Assembly: GCA_030066795.1 (NCBI GenBank)
Contig: JASJAW010000044.1
Coordinates: 1 to 64,000 of the forward strand
Reading direction: 5' to 3'
DNA from: Dinoroseobacter sp.
Lineage (GTDB): Bacteria > Pseudomonadota > Alphaproteobacteria > Rhodobacterales > Rhodobacteraceae
DNA length: 64,000 nt
Every line of letters starts with the position of its first letter. The stretch's first letter is position 1. A model generated the notes under the pieces. That model searched no databases and was not told the DNA's origin. It saw nothing but the letters and a program-made list of their open reading frames with translations. The position numbers were made by a program, and so were the translations under genes. Of this stretch, positions 9,194 to 18,445 are shown piece by piece.

Positions 9194-9793
9194 ATGGACG
9201 GCTTTACCCTAGTAGACGGCATCGTTGCAGCGGTCATTGTGATTTCTGCATTGCTGGCTTTCTCACGCGGGCTGGTTCGCGAAGTCATGGCGATTGTGGG
9301 CTGGGTCGCGGCAGCGATTGTGGCCTTCATGTTTGCCGGTCAGGTCGAACCACTTATCAAGGAAATCCCGGTTGTGGGTCCAATCCTGCAAGACAGCTGT
9401 GAACTGGCGATCATAGCCGCGTTTGCCGCCGTCTTCGCCGTCACACTCATCGTGGTGTCTGTATTCACGCCGCTCTTTTCGGGGCTGATCCATCGCACAG
9501 CACTTGGCGGCGTTGACCAGGGACTCGGCTTCCTGTTCGGCGCGTTGCGGGGCATCCTGCTCGTCGCAATTGCGCTTCTGGCTTATGATCGGATCATGGT
9601 GAACGACGCGGTCCCGATGGTGGATGACAGCCAGTCAGCAGAGATCTTCGCAAACCTGACCACCGAGATCGAGAACCAGATTCCGGAGGATGCTACCGGC
9701 TGGGTCGTGGCGCGGTATGAGGAACTCGTGGGCTCCTGCGGCGCAACGCAGGGTCAGGATGCGGGCAACCGCCTGCCGCAGATAGAGGGCTGA
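9194..9793 (+). CDS. cvpA: CvpA family membrane protein
   Basis: This 199-residue protein has four hydrophobic segments in the first 135 residues and the CvpA pattern FTLVDGIVAAVIVISALLAF at the start, with FSRGLVREV and later LGFLFGALRG. CvpA proteins are needed for colicin V production in E. coli and for envelope or biofilm functions elsewhere; the exact role is not known. The C-terminal 60 residues are polar and probably cytoplasmic. It follows radA closely; purF, the gene often next to cvpA, is 4 kb downstream. Confidence 0.88.
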   Translation: MDGFTLVDGIVAAVIVISALLAFSRGLVREVMAIVGWVAAAIVAFMFAGQVEPLIKEIPVVGPILQDSCELAIIAAFAAVFAVTLIVVSVFTPLFSGLIHRTALGGVDQGLGFLFGALRGILLVAIALLAYDRIMVNDAVPMVDDSQSAEIFANLTTEIENQIPEDATGWVVARYEELVGSCGATQGQDAGNRLPQIEG

Positions 9794-9906
9794 GACAAAC
9801 CCTATCCGGCGCTTCTTGAGCCCGCACGAAACCGTGCATTGATTTAGATCGCATCGCACGACAGACTCCCAGACATCTTAGAATTCGAGATGATCGCGAG
9901 GCGCGC

Positions 9907-10476
9907 ATGACCCATCGAACTACGCCGTTCCTTATCGCGTTGGCCTGCGCCCTGCCCCTTGCACTGCAGGCGGAGGAACTCCCCTCCTCCAAGCAGACCA
10001 AGCTTGGGCTTTACCTGACCGCCGAGGAGACACTGGCGTTTCTGACCGACACGCCCGAGGCATTGATGATCGACGTGCGCACGCAACAAGAGATCGACGA
10101 ATCCGGGCTCGCGGAGGGCACAGACGCCTTGATCCCCTTGTTCATTCCCGATCCCAAGAAAAAAGACGCAGCCATGCTCAACCCGGATTTCTTTCCCGGC
10201 ATCGCGGAACTGGCAAACAGCCAGCAACTGGCTGCGGATCATCCGATCGTGATTATCTGTCGATCCGGCAATCGCAGCGCACAGGCTGCAAATGCGCTTG
10301 GACAGATGGGGTTCACGCAAGTCTATACCGTCACGGACGGCTATCTCGGTGACCGGGCGAAATCCGGTCCGGACAAGGGAAAACGGACCGTGAACGGCTG
10401 GCGGAACGCGGGTCTGCCGTGGGAGGATCGCCCTGCAAACAGCTGCGGGCCGGCCAAGAGCGGCGGTACGTGTTAG
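9907..10476 (+). CDS. Exported rhodanese-like protein
   Basis: This 189-residue protein has a signal peptide (residues 1-21, ending near LALQAEE) and one rhodanese fold. The active-site loop is IICRSGNRSA near residues 116-125, with the sulfur-carrying Cys. AEETLAFL and MIDVRTQQEIDESG are the family's N-terminal motifs. VNGWRNAGLPWED closes the domain. It therefore probably handles sulfur or thiols in the periplasm; the substrate is unknown. The C-terminus adds two more cysteines (NSCGPAKSGGTC). It stands alone, 140 bp from its downstream neighbour. Confidence 0.85.
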   Translation: MTHRTTPFLIALACALPLALQAEELPSSKQTKLGLYLTAEETLAFLTDTPEALMIDVRTQQEIDESGLAEGTDALIPLFIPDPKKKDAAMLNPDFFPGIAELANSQQLAADHPIVIICRSGNRSAQAANALGQMGFTQVYTVTDGYLGDRAKSGPDKGKRTVNGWRNAGLPWEDRPANSCGPAKSGGTC

Positions 10477-10616
10477 AGTATAACACTCGGAAATTAAAAG
10501 TAGAAAATCGTCTGCCCCGTGATAACGTGCTCGCGAGTTTGACCGTAGCGCGGACAGCCAGACTTGCCCCGTCCCCCGGTCGAATTTGAACCTACGAAAT
10601 TTTCCCGGAGGATCGA

Positions 10617-12548
10617 ATGCGCCGCTTTTTCATGACAACCGCTTTAGGCCTCGCAATGACAGCGAACGCTTCTGCGATGGACGGAGTCCCGAGCGAGGCG
10701 GCCGCAGAGGGGACATTTGCCGAGCGTCCGTTTTCTCCCTATGCAAACCGCGGTTTTCCGGAACGCCCGCTCTGGGGGGATACGCATTTGCACACGGGCC
10801 TGTCGCTGGATGCGGGCGCCTTTGGCAACACGCTTTTGCCCGATGAGGCGTGGCGGTTTGCGAAGGGAGAACAGGTTATCTCCTCCACCGGGCAGCCGGT
10901 GCGGCTGGCCCGTCCGCTCGACTGGATGGTGCTGACAGATCATACCGACCTGATGGGCTTTGCCCCGGACTTGCAGGCCGGCAAGCCAGGGATATTGGCC
11001 GACCCAAAGGGGCTGGAGTGGTATGAAGGCTATTCCGCCGGAGGTACCGCAGCGGGAGAGGCCGCCTTTGATATCATCACCAATTTCTCGCAAATGACCC
11101 TGCCCGAGCTTCTGCTCGAGTCCTACAGTCCGGGTGCGGATGCGTTCGCCTTCACCTGGGAGCAGATCGTGCTCGCCGCCGAGCGGCACAATGCTCCCGG
11201 CGAGTTCACGGCCTTTATCGGATTTGAATGGACCTCGGTGCCCAAGGGCTTCAACCTGCACCGCAACGTCATGCTCCGCGATGGTCCGATCCGGGCGCTG
11301 CAAGTGGTGCCTCCTGTTACACAACCTCCGTTCGGCGACACCGACCCCAAATCGCTCTATGCTTGGCTGGAGGATTATCAGACAAGAACAGGTGGTCGTG
11401 CGGTGGCCTTTGCGCATAACGGGAACCTGTCAAATGGCTGGATGTTTCCGACCGAGGACACCTATCACGGTGGCAAGGTCGATGAGGAATATGTCGCCAA
11501 CCGCGCCAAGTGGGAGCCGCATTATGAGGTCACCCAGATCAAGGGCGATGGAGAAGCGCACCCGTTCCTGAGCCCGGATGACGAGTTCGCAGACTATGAG
11601 AACTGGGATGTCGGCAACCTCGACATCACCGAACTGAAGACCGACGACATGCTGGCGGGTGAGTATGCGCGCGAGGCCCTGAAGCGCGGCCTGATGCTGG
11701 AAGAGAAGTTCGGCGTGAACCCCTACAAGTTCGGGATGGGTGGGGCGACGGACAGCCACACCTCGCTCGCCACGGCAGAGGAGGAAAACTTCTTCGGCAA
11801 ATCTGTCAGCGTCGAGCCTTCCGCCACCCGCATTGAGCACCCGTTCATCGCCAATGACCTTGGCGAGATCCCCGGAGATCTGCTGGTGGCATCCGGTTAC
11901 ACGGCGGTCTGGGCGACCGAGAACACCCGCGCGGCGATTTTCGACGCGTTCAAGCGGCGCGAGACCTACGCCACGACCGGTCCGCGGATCGGGCTGCGCT
12001 TCTTCGGGGGATGGGGGTTCACCGACGCCGATCTGGAAAGCCGTCTGATCGCCGAAACGGGATATACAAAGGGTGTGCCCATGGGATCAGATCTGCGCCC
12101 GCGCGAAGGCGATGGGTCCCCGAGCTTCCTGATTGCCGCGTTGCGTGACCCTATTGGTGCCAATCTGGACCGCGTGCAGGTGATCAAAGGCTGGCTCGAT
12201 GCCGACGGAGGGATGCAGGAAAAGGTTTATGACGTCGCATGGTCCGATGACCGCGTGGCCGATGCAAACGGTAAAATTCCCGCTGTCGGCAACACGGTGG
12301 ACGTGGACAGCGCAAGCTGGACCAACACGATCGGAACCGCGGAGATGGTCACAGTCTGGACAGACCCGGACTTCGACCCGGCGGAGCGCGCCTTCTACTA
12401 CGTGCGCGCGCTGGAGATCCCGACCCCGCGCTGGATCCTTTATGACCGGGTACGGTTTGGCGCGGAACTGCCCGAGGACGCGGTCCTGACCCACCAGGAA
12501 CGCGCCTACTCCTCGCCAATCTGGTACACGCCGGCCGAAGAAGGATAA
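10617..12548 (+). CDS. DUF3604 exported protein (PHP-like metal-binding)
   Basis: This 643-residue protein has a signal peptide (about residues 1-20) and matches the DUF3604 family. [14 protein letters not shown] near residue 58 and [10 protein letters not shown] near residue 106 are HxH and DH metal-ligand motifs like those of PHP-type hydrolases. A later [20 protein letters not shown] block with another His fits the same centre. The family's reaction is not known; a metal-dependent hydrolase is inferred. Start ATG 10617 follows CGGAGGA. The leader of 140 bp has no clear regulator site. A strong hairpin lies 39 bp after the stop. Confidence 0.82.
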   Translation: MRRFFMTTALGLAMTANASAMDGVPSEAAAEGTFAERPFSPYANRGFPERPLWGDTHLHTGLSLDAGAFGNTLLPDEAWRFAKGEQVISSTGQPVRLARPLDWMVLTDHTDLMGFAPDLQAGKPGILADPKGLEWYEGYSAGGTAAGEAAFDIITNFSQMTLPELLLESYSPGADAFAFTWEQIVLAAERHNAPGEFTAFIGFEWTSVPKGFNLHRNVMLRDGPIRALQVVPPVTQPPFGDTDPKSLYAWLEDYQTRTGGRAVAFAHNGNLSNGWMFPTEDTYHGGKVDEEYVANRAKWEPHYEVTQIKGDGEAHPFLSPDDEFADYENWDVGNLDITELKTDDMLAGEYAREALKRGLMLEEKFGVNPYKFGMGGATDSHTSLATAEEENFFGKSVSVEPSATRIEHPFIANDLGEIPGDLLVASGYTAVWATENTRAAIFDAFKRRETYATTGPRIGLRFFGGWGFTDADLESRLIAETGYTKGVPMGSDLRPREGDGSPSFLIAALRDPIGANLDRVQVIKGWLDADGGMQEKVYDVAWSDDRVADANGKIPAVGNTVDVDSASWTNTIGTAEMVTVWTDPDFDPAERAFYYVRALEIPTPRWILYDRVRFGAELPEDAVLTHQERAYSSPIWYTPAEEG

Positions 12549-12586
12549 CTCGCGACCTCAGCTTCGTGCGGACCATCTGATTGAAG

Positions 12587-12612
12587 GGGCCCGCTCCACG
12601 GGCGGCGGGCCC
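12587..12612 (+). terminator. Hairpin after the DUF3604 gene
   Basis: GGGCCCGC and GCGGGCCC form a perfect 8-bp GC stem around a 10-base loop, 39 bp after the stop codon. No T-run follows, so it may act as a weak terminator or a 3' end stabiliser. Confidence 0.4.
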
Positions 12613-12674
12613 GAGCATCATTGCGCGAAACCGGAGCGTACCGTAGGCTTGTGGACCTACGACGGAGGCGTCGG

Positions 12675-13160
12675 ATGGCCTATGCTTTTGTCCGCAATGC
12701 GCTGCTCGCTGTACTTCTGCTTGCGCCAGTTCAGGCACAAGCTGACGGCGGCCTTTTGGATGGGCGCGTTTTTGCGGGCGTCATAGGACCAGTGGAAAAC
12801 CCGGATCTCAAAGACAGCCTGCAGTTTTCAGACCGCTATTTCTGGTCGGACATTTGCACGCGGTGTGGTTTTGCACCGGGTCTTTACTCGGCCCAAGTCA
12901 CAGAGGAGGGGATTCAGTTTTCCGGAACACTGGAAAGCGAGAGCCGCGGGCTTTTTACCTATTCCGGACTGGTCTCGGACGACGGCGCAATTACGGTCTC
13001 AATCCAATGGGAAAAGCGGCGCTGGTACTGGACCTCGCGCCGCGAAATCGCGTTTATCGGCAACTTGCTTGAAGGCACAAGCCCAACAAACCTAGAGGAG
13101 ATTCAGGCGCAGCTGTCTGCCAGCGATCCTGTTAGAAATCCAGCATGCGCACGGTTTTAG
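12675..13160 (+). CDS. Exported protein, function unknown
   Basis: From ATG 12675 (GGAGG at 12664-12668) this gives a 161-residue protein with a signal peptide ending at AQA|DGG. The mature part has a Cys-x-x-Cys pair (DICTRCGF, about residues 60-67) and a beta-rich, aromatic C-terminal half, including IQWEKRRWYW. No known family is recognised. The paired cysteines in an exported protein suggest a disulfide or a bound metal. The stop overlaps the start of the next gene by 16 bases, which indicates co-translation. Confidence 0.7.
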   Translation: MAYAFVRNALLAVLLLAPVQAQADGGLLDGRVFAGVIGPVENPDLKDSLQFSDRYFWSDICTRCGFAPGLYSAQVTEEGIQFSGTLESESRGLFTYSGLVSDDGAITVSIQWEKRRWYWTSRREIAFIGNLLEGTSPTNLEEIQAQLSASDPVRNPACARF

Positions 13161-13789
13161 GCGGTCTCTTCCGGGCGCGTCGCGCGATTGCGGTCTATGG
13201 TGCTCTTATCCTTGGCGGATGGGCAATAAGCGTCGCCCTGCACAACCAGGTTTTCCCCGAAATGCGTCCACAAAACGAGCCGATGATTCATCGCTTCGTT
13301 ATGGGCGCGCTGGTGGCTTATGTCGTGATGGCTGCCATCCCGTTCGTTCCCGGCGCCGAGATTGGTTTTGCGTTGCTGCTGGTGTTTGGCGGTCAGGCAG
13401 CGCCGCTGGTTTATGCAGGCATGATCGGCGCGTTACTGCTTTCCTACGGGACCGCGCGACTGGTGCCGGCGGAGACGGTTTCGAAGGCGCTGCGCTGGCT
13501 GCATGTAGAGCGCGCGGCACAATTGATTCTTGACCTGAACGCGGTCAGCCCGCAACAGCGCCTCGGGCTGGTCGAAGACCTGATCCCGGCCCGCTTCACA
13601 TCGGGACTGCTGCGCAACCGCTATATCCTGCTGGCGCTCGCGCTCAACATTCCCGGCAACTCTCTCATCGGCGGCGGTGGCGGGTTGGCGTTTATCGCTG
13701 GGGTATCGGGGCTCTTTGCTTTCTGGCCGTTTCTGCTTGTTATTCTCTGTGCCGTCGCGCCCGTCCCTCTCGTCTTTCTGTTGAGCTGA
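13145..13789 (+). CDS. VTT/DedA-like integral membrane protein
   Basis: This 214-residue protein has about five hydrophobic segments. IPFVPGAEIGFALLLVFGG (about residues 60-78) resembles the re-entrant loop of VTT/TVP38-DedA proteins, but the usual downstream GRF-x(n)-R block is not clear. The segment NIPGNSLIGGGGGLAFIAGVS (split here at residues 172-192) could be a second re-entrant loop. A transport or lipid-related role is inferred from the family only. It overlaps the exported protein gene upstream and ends 100 bp before purF. Confidence 0.6.
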   Translation: MRTVLGGLFRARRAIAVYGALILGGWAISVALHNQVFPEMRPQNEPMIHRFVMGALVAYVVMAAIPFVPGAEIGFALLLVFGGQAAPLVYAGMIGALLLSYGTARLVPAETVSKALRWLHVERAAQLILDLNAVSPQQRLGLVEDLIPARFTSGLLRNRYILLALALNIPGNSLIGGGGGLAFIAGVSGLFAFWPFLLVILCAVAPVPLVFLLS

Positions 13790-13889
13790 GAAGAAGCACA
13801 CGGGCAGCATCATGATAGTTTCGTGACAGATGAAGGTTCGCGCTATATGAGAGGCACCGACCACTCGCTTAGGATTCGGAGCGCGCCCC

Positions 13890-15383
13890 TTGTCCCACTC
13901 AGACACGCAAGCCGCCGAGACGTTCTATAGCCACCCGTTCGACGATGATAAGCTCCGTGAAGAGTGCGGAGTGTTTGGCGTGGTGGGCACCTCGGATGCA
14001 GCGAATTTCGTGGCCCTTGGCCTGCATGCCCTGCAACATCGCGGGCAGGAGGCCGGCGGCATCGTTGCCCACGCCCCCGGAGTTGGGTTCAACTCCGCCC
14101 GTCGCTTTGGCTATGTGCGTGACAACTTTACCAAAGCCAGCCTGATGGAAACGCTGCCCGGGCCGCTGGCCATCGGCCATGTGCGCTATTCCACGGCAGG
14201 CTCCAAGGGCAACACCGCGATCCGCGACGTTCAGCCCTTCTTTGGCGAGTTCTCCATGGGCGGCGCGGCGATTGCCCATAACGGCAACATCACCAATGCC
14301 GACGCACTGCGAAAAGAATTGATCGAGCGTGGCTCGATCTTTCAGTCATCCTCCGACAGCGAGTGCATCATTCACCTGATGGCGCGGAGCCTCCAGCAGT
14401 CTATCCCCGAGCGGATGAAAGATGCGCTGCGCCGCTGCGAGGGCGCCTTCTCGGTGGTCGCGATGACCCGCACGAAGCTGATCGGCGTGCGCGATCCGCT
14501 TGGTGTGCGCCCGCTTGTACTAGGCAAGATCGGCGACAACGCATGGGTGCTCAGCTCGGAGACCTGTGGGTTGGACATCATCGGCGCCGAGTTTGTACGC
14601 GAAATCAAGGCGGGCGAAATGGTGGTCATCACCGAAGCTGACGGTGTGACGAGCTACTTCCCGTTCGAACAGAAAGCAGCCCGCTTCTGCATCTTCGAAC
14701 ATGTTTACTTCTCCCGTCCTGACAGCATCATCGGCGGGCAATCGGTCTATGAAACCCGCCGTCAGATCGGCGTGGAACTGGCCCGCGAGACACCTGTCGA
14801 GGCGGATCTTGTTTGCCCGGTGCCAGACAGCGGCACGCCGGCCGCGATTGGGTACAGCCAGGAATCGGGCATTCCCTACGCGATGGGCATCATCCGGAAC
14901 CAGTACATGGGCCGGACCTTCATTGAGCCGACCGAACAGATCCGCAACATGGGCGTGCGCCTGAAGCTCAACGTCAATCGCGCGCTGATCAAGGGCAAGC
15001 GCGTGATCCTTGTGGACGACTCTGTGGTGCGCGGCACGACCTCTCGCAAGATCAAGGAGATGATCCTTGATGCTGGCGCTGCCGAGGTGCATTTCCGTAT
15101 CGCCTCGCCGCCGACTGCCTGGCCCTGCTTTTACGGCGTCGATACGCCGGAACGTGAAAAGCTGCTGGCTGCGACCATGAGCGAGGACGAGATGCGCGGG
15201 CATCTGGGCGTGGACAGTCTGAAGTTCATCTCGCTCGATGGCCTCTATCGCGCCGTGGGCGTTGCCGAGGGCCGAACGCCCGGCGGCAAACGCTACTGCG
15301 ATGCCTGTTTCTCGGGCGAGTATCCGGTGGCGCCGTCCGACATGCTGGACAAAGGGTTCGAGCTCAAGACCGCCGCCGAGTAA
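13890..15383 (+). CDS. purF: Amidophosphoribosyltransferase
   Basis: This 497-residue enzyme makes phosphoribosylamine from PRPP and glutamine, the first committed step of purine synthesis. The N-terminal nucleophile is Cys26 in EECGVFGVVG, preceded by a 25-residue propeptide that is presumably removed. The PRPP loop VILVDDSVVRGTTS lies near residue 372. Cysteines late in the protein (CDACFSGEY and others) fit the iron-sulfur type PurF. The start is a TTG at 13890, backed by GGAG eight bases upstream; no better start is present. Confidence 0.95.
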   Translation: MSHSDTQAAETFYSHPFDDDKLREECGVFGVVGTSDAANFVALGLHALQHRGQEAGGIVAHAPGVGFNSARRFGYVRDNFTKASLMETLPGPLAIGHVRYSTAGSKGNTAIRDVQPFFGEFSMGGAAIAHNGNITNADALRKELIERGSIFQSSSDSECIIHLMARSLQQSIPERMKDALRRCEGAFSVVAMTRTKLIGVRDPLGVRPLVLGKIGDNAWVLSSETCGLDIIGAEFVREIKAGEMVVITEADGVTSYFPFEQKAARFCIFEHVYFSRPDSIIGGQSVYETRRQIGVELARETPVEADLVCPVPDSGTPAAIGYSQESGIPYAMGIIRNQYMGRTFIEPTEQIRNMGVRLKLNVNRALIKGKRVILVDDSVVRGTTSRKIKEMILDAGAAEVHFRIASPPTAWPCFYGVDTPEREKLLAATMSEDEMRGHLGVDSLKFISLDGLYRAVGVAEGRTPGGKRYCDACFSGEYPVAPSDMLDKGFELKTAAE

Positions 15384-15397
15384 GCGCGCCATCCGGC

Positions 15398-16441
15398 TCA
15401 AAACGGAAACGGAACGTCAAGCGCCTTGGCGCCCTCCCTGAGCTCATCCAGAACCGCAGCCGGAAGCGTCACACCGACACGGCGGTGCAAGATATCCGCG
15501 TGCGATTCCAACTCTCCGGGATAGTAAATCTCGTCCACCCCGGCGGCGCGCGGGGTCGCTTTCAACTCCGCGATCAGCTGCTCCATGTCGGCTTCGAATT
15601 CTGCAAGCGGACGCACGGCTGCGATGTCGATTGCCAGTACGAAATGCCCGGCCCCGCTGCGGCCCTCGGGCACATAGGGGCCCGTGATCCCGCTGCCGAA
15701 GGCGCTGCCCGACAGCACGCCCGATAGCAGGTCAACCGCAAGCGCCATCCCGTACCCCTTATGGCCTGCCATTGGCAGGATGGTTCCGGCAATGCCTGCA
15801 TGGGGATCGGTGGTTGCACGTCCCTCGGAATCGATCGCCCACCCTTCCGGCACAGCGTGCCCTTTGGCCCGGGCATCATAAAGCTTACCGCGTGCAACTG
15901 CGGTATTCGCGTAATCGAGCAGGAAGGGCGCATGCGCGCCCGCTGGCGCGCCCCAGGAGAGCGGGTTCGTCCCAATCCGCTTCTCACGCCCGCCGACTGG
16001 CGCCATGGCCGGGCTGGCATTGGCGCAGATGTAACCAACGCAGCCTTCTGCCGCCGCCATTGCGCTGTAGTACATCGCCATTCCGAAATGACCCGAACTG
16101 TGCACCGCCACTGCGCCAATGCCATGCGCGCGGGCCGCCGCAATGGCCCGGCGCATTGCCCGGTGGGCTACGACCTGCCCAAGACCATCCTGCCCGTCGA
16201 GCACGCTAAGCGCGAGCGGCGGATCCTGTTCAGAACCTTCGGAGACATTGATTTTCGTGGCGCCTGACTGGATGCGCCGGATATACCAGAAAAGTCTGAG
16301 CACCCCGTGGGAGGGATGCCCCCAAAGATCGGCCTGGACAAGGGTATCGGCGACAAGGGCTGCATCCGGCGCCGACACTCCGGCGGCTTCGAGGCAATCG
16401 GATGCGAAGCGCTTGAGAGTGTCGACGGGCACCGTTTTCAT
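15398..16441 (-). CDS. Ldh family oxidoreductase (malate/L-lactate dehydrogenase type)
   Basis: This 347-residue NAD(P)-dependent dehydrogenase belongs to the YlbC/YiaK/ComC family, unrelated to the classic Rossmann lactate dehydrogenases. Family motifs are DLWGHPSHGV (about residues 38-47), HSSGHFGMA with the catalytic His (about 115-123), and RIGTNPLSWGAP. Substrates in the family include malate, sulfolactate, ureidoglycolate and 2,3-diketogulonate; the sequence does not decide which. The ATG at 16441 (MKTVPV) is chosen over an upstream in-frame ATG at 16489. It is convergent with purF, 14 bp away, and lies downstream of bioY beyond a terminator. Confidence 0.88.
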   Translation of the reverse strand: MKTVPVDTLKRFASDCLEAAGVSAPDAALVADTLVQADLWGHPSHGVLRLFWYIRRIQSGATKINVSEGSEQDPPLALSVLDGQDGLGQVVAHRAMRRAIAAARAHGIGAVAVHSSGHFGMAMYYSAMAAAEGCVGYICANASPAMAPVGGREKRIGTNPLSWGAPAGAHAPFLLDYANTAVARGKLYDARAKGHAVPEGWAIDSEGRATTDPHAGIAGTILPMAGHKGYGMALAVDLLSGVLSGSAFGSGITGPYVPEGRSGAGHFVLAIDIAAVRPLAEFEADMEQLIAELKATPRAAGVDEIYYPGELESHADILHRRVGVTLPAAVLDELREGAKALDVPFPF

Positions 16442-16534
16442 GACCTGATGACCTTTATTCGAACCAATCGGGATATGCGCCTCCGGCAAGGCGCCGCTAA
16501 TGCTATCTTGCCTGTCTGCGCCTGCCCCGCAATG

Positions 16535-16561
16535 AAAAACGCCGCCCCGGATGGAGCGGCG
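16535..16561 (-). terminator. Rho-independent terminator of bioY
   Basis: Read on the minus strand, a 9-bp GC stem (16553-16561 with 16540-16548, one G-T pair) around a 4-base loop is followed at once by five T residues (16535-16539). It lies 23 bp after the bioY stop, so it ends the bioY message before the Ldh gene. Confidence 0.8.
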
Positions 16562-16584
16562 CTTGTCTCAGGTACGACCTCGGT

Positions 16585-17181
16585 TCAGGCCTTGCGCAGC
16601 ACCTTCCACGCGCCGGAGACGATGAGCGCCGCGATGAGCGCCTTGACCGTATCACCGATCAGGAACGGTCCCATAAACCATGCCCAGATCTTGTCCCAAC
16701 CGATGCCGACCCAGCCGCCTTCGATCCCAAAGGAGGACGCTACCGCCATGGGCCAGATCACGCCCGGGATGTAAACGAGCGCTGAGGCGAAGATCGCTGC
16801 GACGGCGGTGCCCACGAAGCCCTTGGCCACACCGCGTTCGGCCGCGAGGCCCGCGACGTAGGCCACGGCGACAAAGCCGATCAGGAACCCGGCGGTCGGG
16901 CCGGCGAACGCCGCGCCGTTCATCGCGTTTGCAAAGACCGGCAGGCCCATCAGACCCTCGGCGAGATAGGCAAGGACGGTGGCCGCGCCCAGTTTCGAGC
17001 CATAGGCAAAACCGACCAACAGGATCGCCAGCATCTGGAGCGTCATAGGCACCGGAAACATTGGCACGCTGATCTGCGCGGCAATGGCGATGAAGGCAGA
17101 GCCCCCAAGAACCAACAGCGCCTTGCGCAGCAGGCCGTCCGTTCCGAGGGTCGCTTGGGACAGGGTCATGTCACGGGTCAT
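16585..17181 (-). CDS. bioY: Biotin transporter BioY (substrate-binding membrane component)
   Basis: This 198-residue protein is the S-component of a biotin uptake system. It has six hydrophobic segments, and ISVPMFPVPMTLQMLAILLVG near residues 37-57 is the family hallmark. GPTAGFLIGF is also typical. BioY can work alone or with a BioM/BioN energy module; neither gene is near. The start ATG 17181 has AAGGAAG upstream; ATG 17169 is an alternative. No BioR-type box was seen in the 112-bp leader. birA and a biotin-carrying carboxylase are also in this window. Confidence 0.93.
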   Translation of the reverse strand: MTRDMTLSQATLGTDGLLRKALLVLGGSAFIAIAAQISVPMFPVPMTLQMLAILLVGFAYGSKLGAATVLAYLAEGLMGLPVFANAMNGAAFAGPTAGFLIGFVAVAYVAGLAAERGVAKGFVGTAVAAIFASALVYIPGVIWPMAVASSFGIEGGWVGIGWDKIWAWFMGPFLIGDTVKALIAALIVSGAWKVLRKA

Positions 17182-17293
17182 TGGGGTCTTCCTTCATGTG
17201 TCTCTCGTTGCCCCAGTGTTTTCTGGACTCTCCTGCGAAAGTCAAGGCGGCACAGCCTCTTGCCTTGCCGCAGACGATCCGCCAAAAGGCGCC

Positions 17294-17953
17294 ATGGCAT
17301 ACGATCTGACAGATAAAATCGCGCTGGTGACTGGAGCCTCTCGCGGGCTTGGCTTTGCCGTGGCCGAAGCACTCGCAGACAGGGGCGCGCATGTGATCGC
17401 TCTGGCCCGGACTGTCGGTGCGCTGGAAGAGTTGGATGACCGCATTCAGGCAAAGGGCGGCGCGGCCACGCTGGCGCCGATTGATCTGACCAAGGAAGAC
17501 GCCGTTGCCGGCATCTGCCGCGCGATTCATGACCGTTGGGGCCATATTGATGTGCTGATCCACACTGCAGTGCATGCGCCCACGCTATCGCCTGCGGACC
17601 ACGTTGCGCCAAAGGACTTCACCAAGACCTTTGCGACCAACGCCGAGGCGACGCTGCGGGTTATTCGCATGGTTGCACCGCTTCTCTCCGCCGCCCCGGA
17701 CGCGCGCGCGGTCTTCTGCGACGACATTCGCGATGGCGACAAGTTCTTCACTGCTTATGGCGCTTCCAAGGCGGCGGCCCGGGCGATGGTGCAAAGCTGG
17801 GCTGGCGAGACCGCGCGGATCGGACCGAAGGTCACACTTTTTACGCCCAACCCGATGCCCACAGCCACCCGCGCCCGCTTTTTCCCGGGAGAGGACCGGA
17901 CCGGACTGGCCGAGCCTGCCACAGAGGCCGCACGCCTGATCGAGACGCTCTAG
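17294..17953 (+). CDS. SDR family oxidoreductase lacking the usual catalytic serine
   Basis: This 219-residue protein is a short-chain dehydrogenase. The cofactor motif TGASRGLGFA lies at about residues 13-22 and the active-site block YGASKAAARA at about 154-163. The catalytic Ser normally sits 13 residues before that Tyr; here the stretch reads ARAVFCDDIRDGDKFFTAYG, with Cys/Asp there instead. It may therefore be altered in activity or bind a cofactor without full catalysis. ATG 17294 removes a spurious upstream extension. It is divergent from bioY and convergent with the next gene. Confidence 0.85.
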   Translation: MAYDLTDKIALVTGASRGLGFAVAEALADRGAHVIALARTVGALEELDDRIQAKGGAATLAPIDLTKEDAVAGICRAIHDRWGHIDVLIHTAVHAPTLSPADHVAPKDFTKTFATNAEATLRVIRMVAPLLSAAPDARAVFCDDIRDGDKFFTAYGASKAAARAMVQSWAGETARIGPKVTLFTPNPMPTATRARFFPGEDRTGLAEPATEAARLIETL

Positions 17954-17956
17954 GCG

Positions 17957-18334
17957 CTACTCCATTGTGTAAAAGAACTCTTCCCGCACGATTTTACCGT
18001 CTTTAACGGTGTAGATCGCGACCTCCTCCATTGGCATTTCATTGCCCGAGGCTTTCTCGCGCATGACCGACTTGAAGATCAGAGCGAACCGGTCGTCGCC
18101 ATGCAGGTGTGGTCCCTCGACAGTGCCAGAGACGAATTCCATCGCGTTGTTCCACCAGTCATGCTTAGCGCGAATGGCCGCGAGCCCGTCCGAGACAGGA
18201 CTATCCACGCCGGGCATAGGGGCGGCTTCCACCGAAACGCAGTCTTCCGAGTAATAGTCCCTAAGCAGGTCGTCGATTTGGTTTGTGTCGTTCGCGGTCT
18301 TCACGGCCAGTGCAATGTCTTTGAGGCTGGACAT
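17957..18334 (-). CDS. SnoaL-like / NTF2-fold protein
   Basis: This 125-residue protein has the size and pattern of an NTF2-fold SnoaL-like protein: a helical start with DLLRDYYSEDCVSVE, a central GLAAIRAKHDWW helix, and closing strands with VAIYTVKDGKIVREEFFY. The fold binds small hydrophobic ligands and includes isomerases and cyclases, but the reaction here cannot be told. It is convergent with the SDR gene, with only three bases between the stops, and lies 111 bp from prfC on the other side. Confidence 0.72.
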   Translation of the reverse strand: MSSLKDIALAVKTANDTNQIDDLLRDYYSEDCVSVEAAPMPGVDSPVSDGLAAIRAKHDWWNNAMEFVSGTVEGPHLHGDDRFALIFKSVMREKASGNEMPMEEVAIYTVKDGKIVREEFFYTME

Positions 18335-18445
18335 GGTGCCCTCCTATAAATGTTCTTCTAATGTTCTCATCCTGCCTGAGTCGCTGTTGGCAATCAAGAA
18401 AAGACCCAATTGCGCGCAAATCTCCGCTCGCTTATATGCCGCCCC

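Noticed and set aside
16442..17293. Biotin-responsive site for bioY (BioR box)
   Set aside because: No TTATCTATAA-like palindrome was found in the leader of bioY or in the bioY-SDR gap.
17084..17293. N-terminal 70-residue extension of the SDR
   Set aside because: It overlaps bioY and its leader on the other strand. The family's first strand starts right after ATG 17294.
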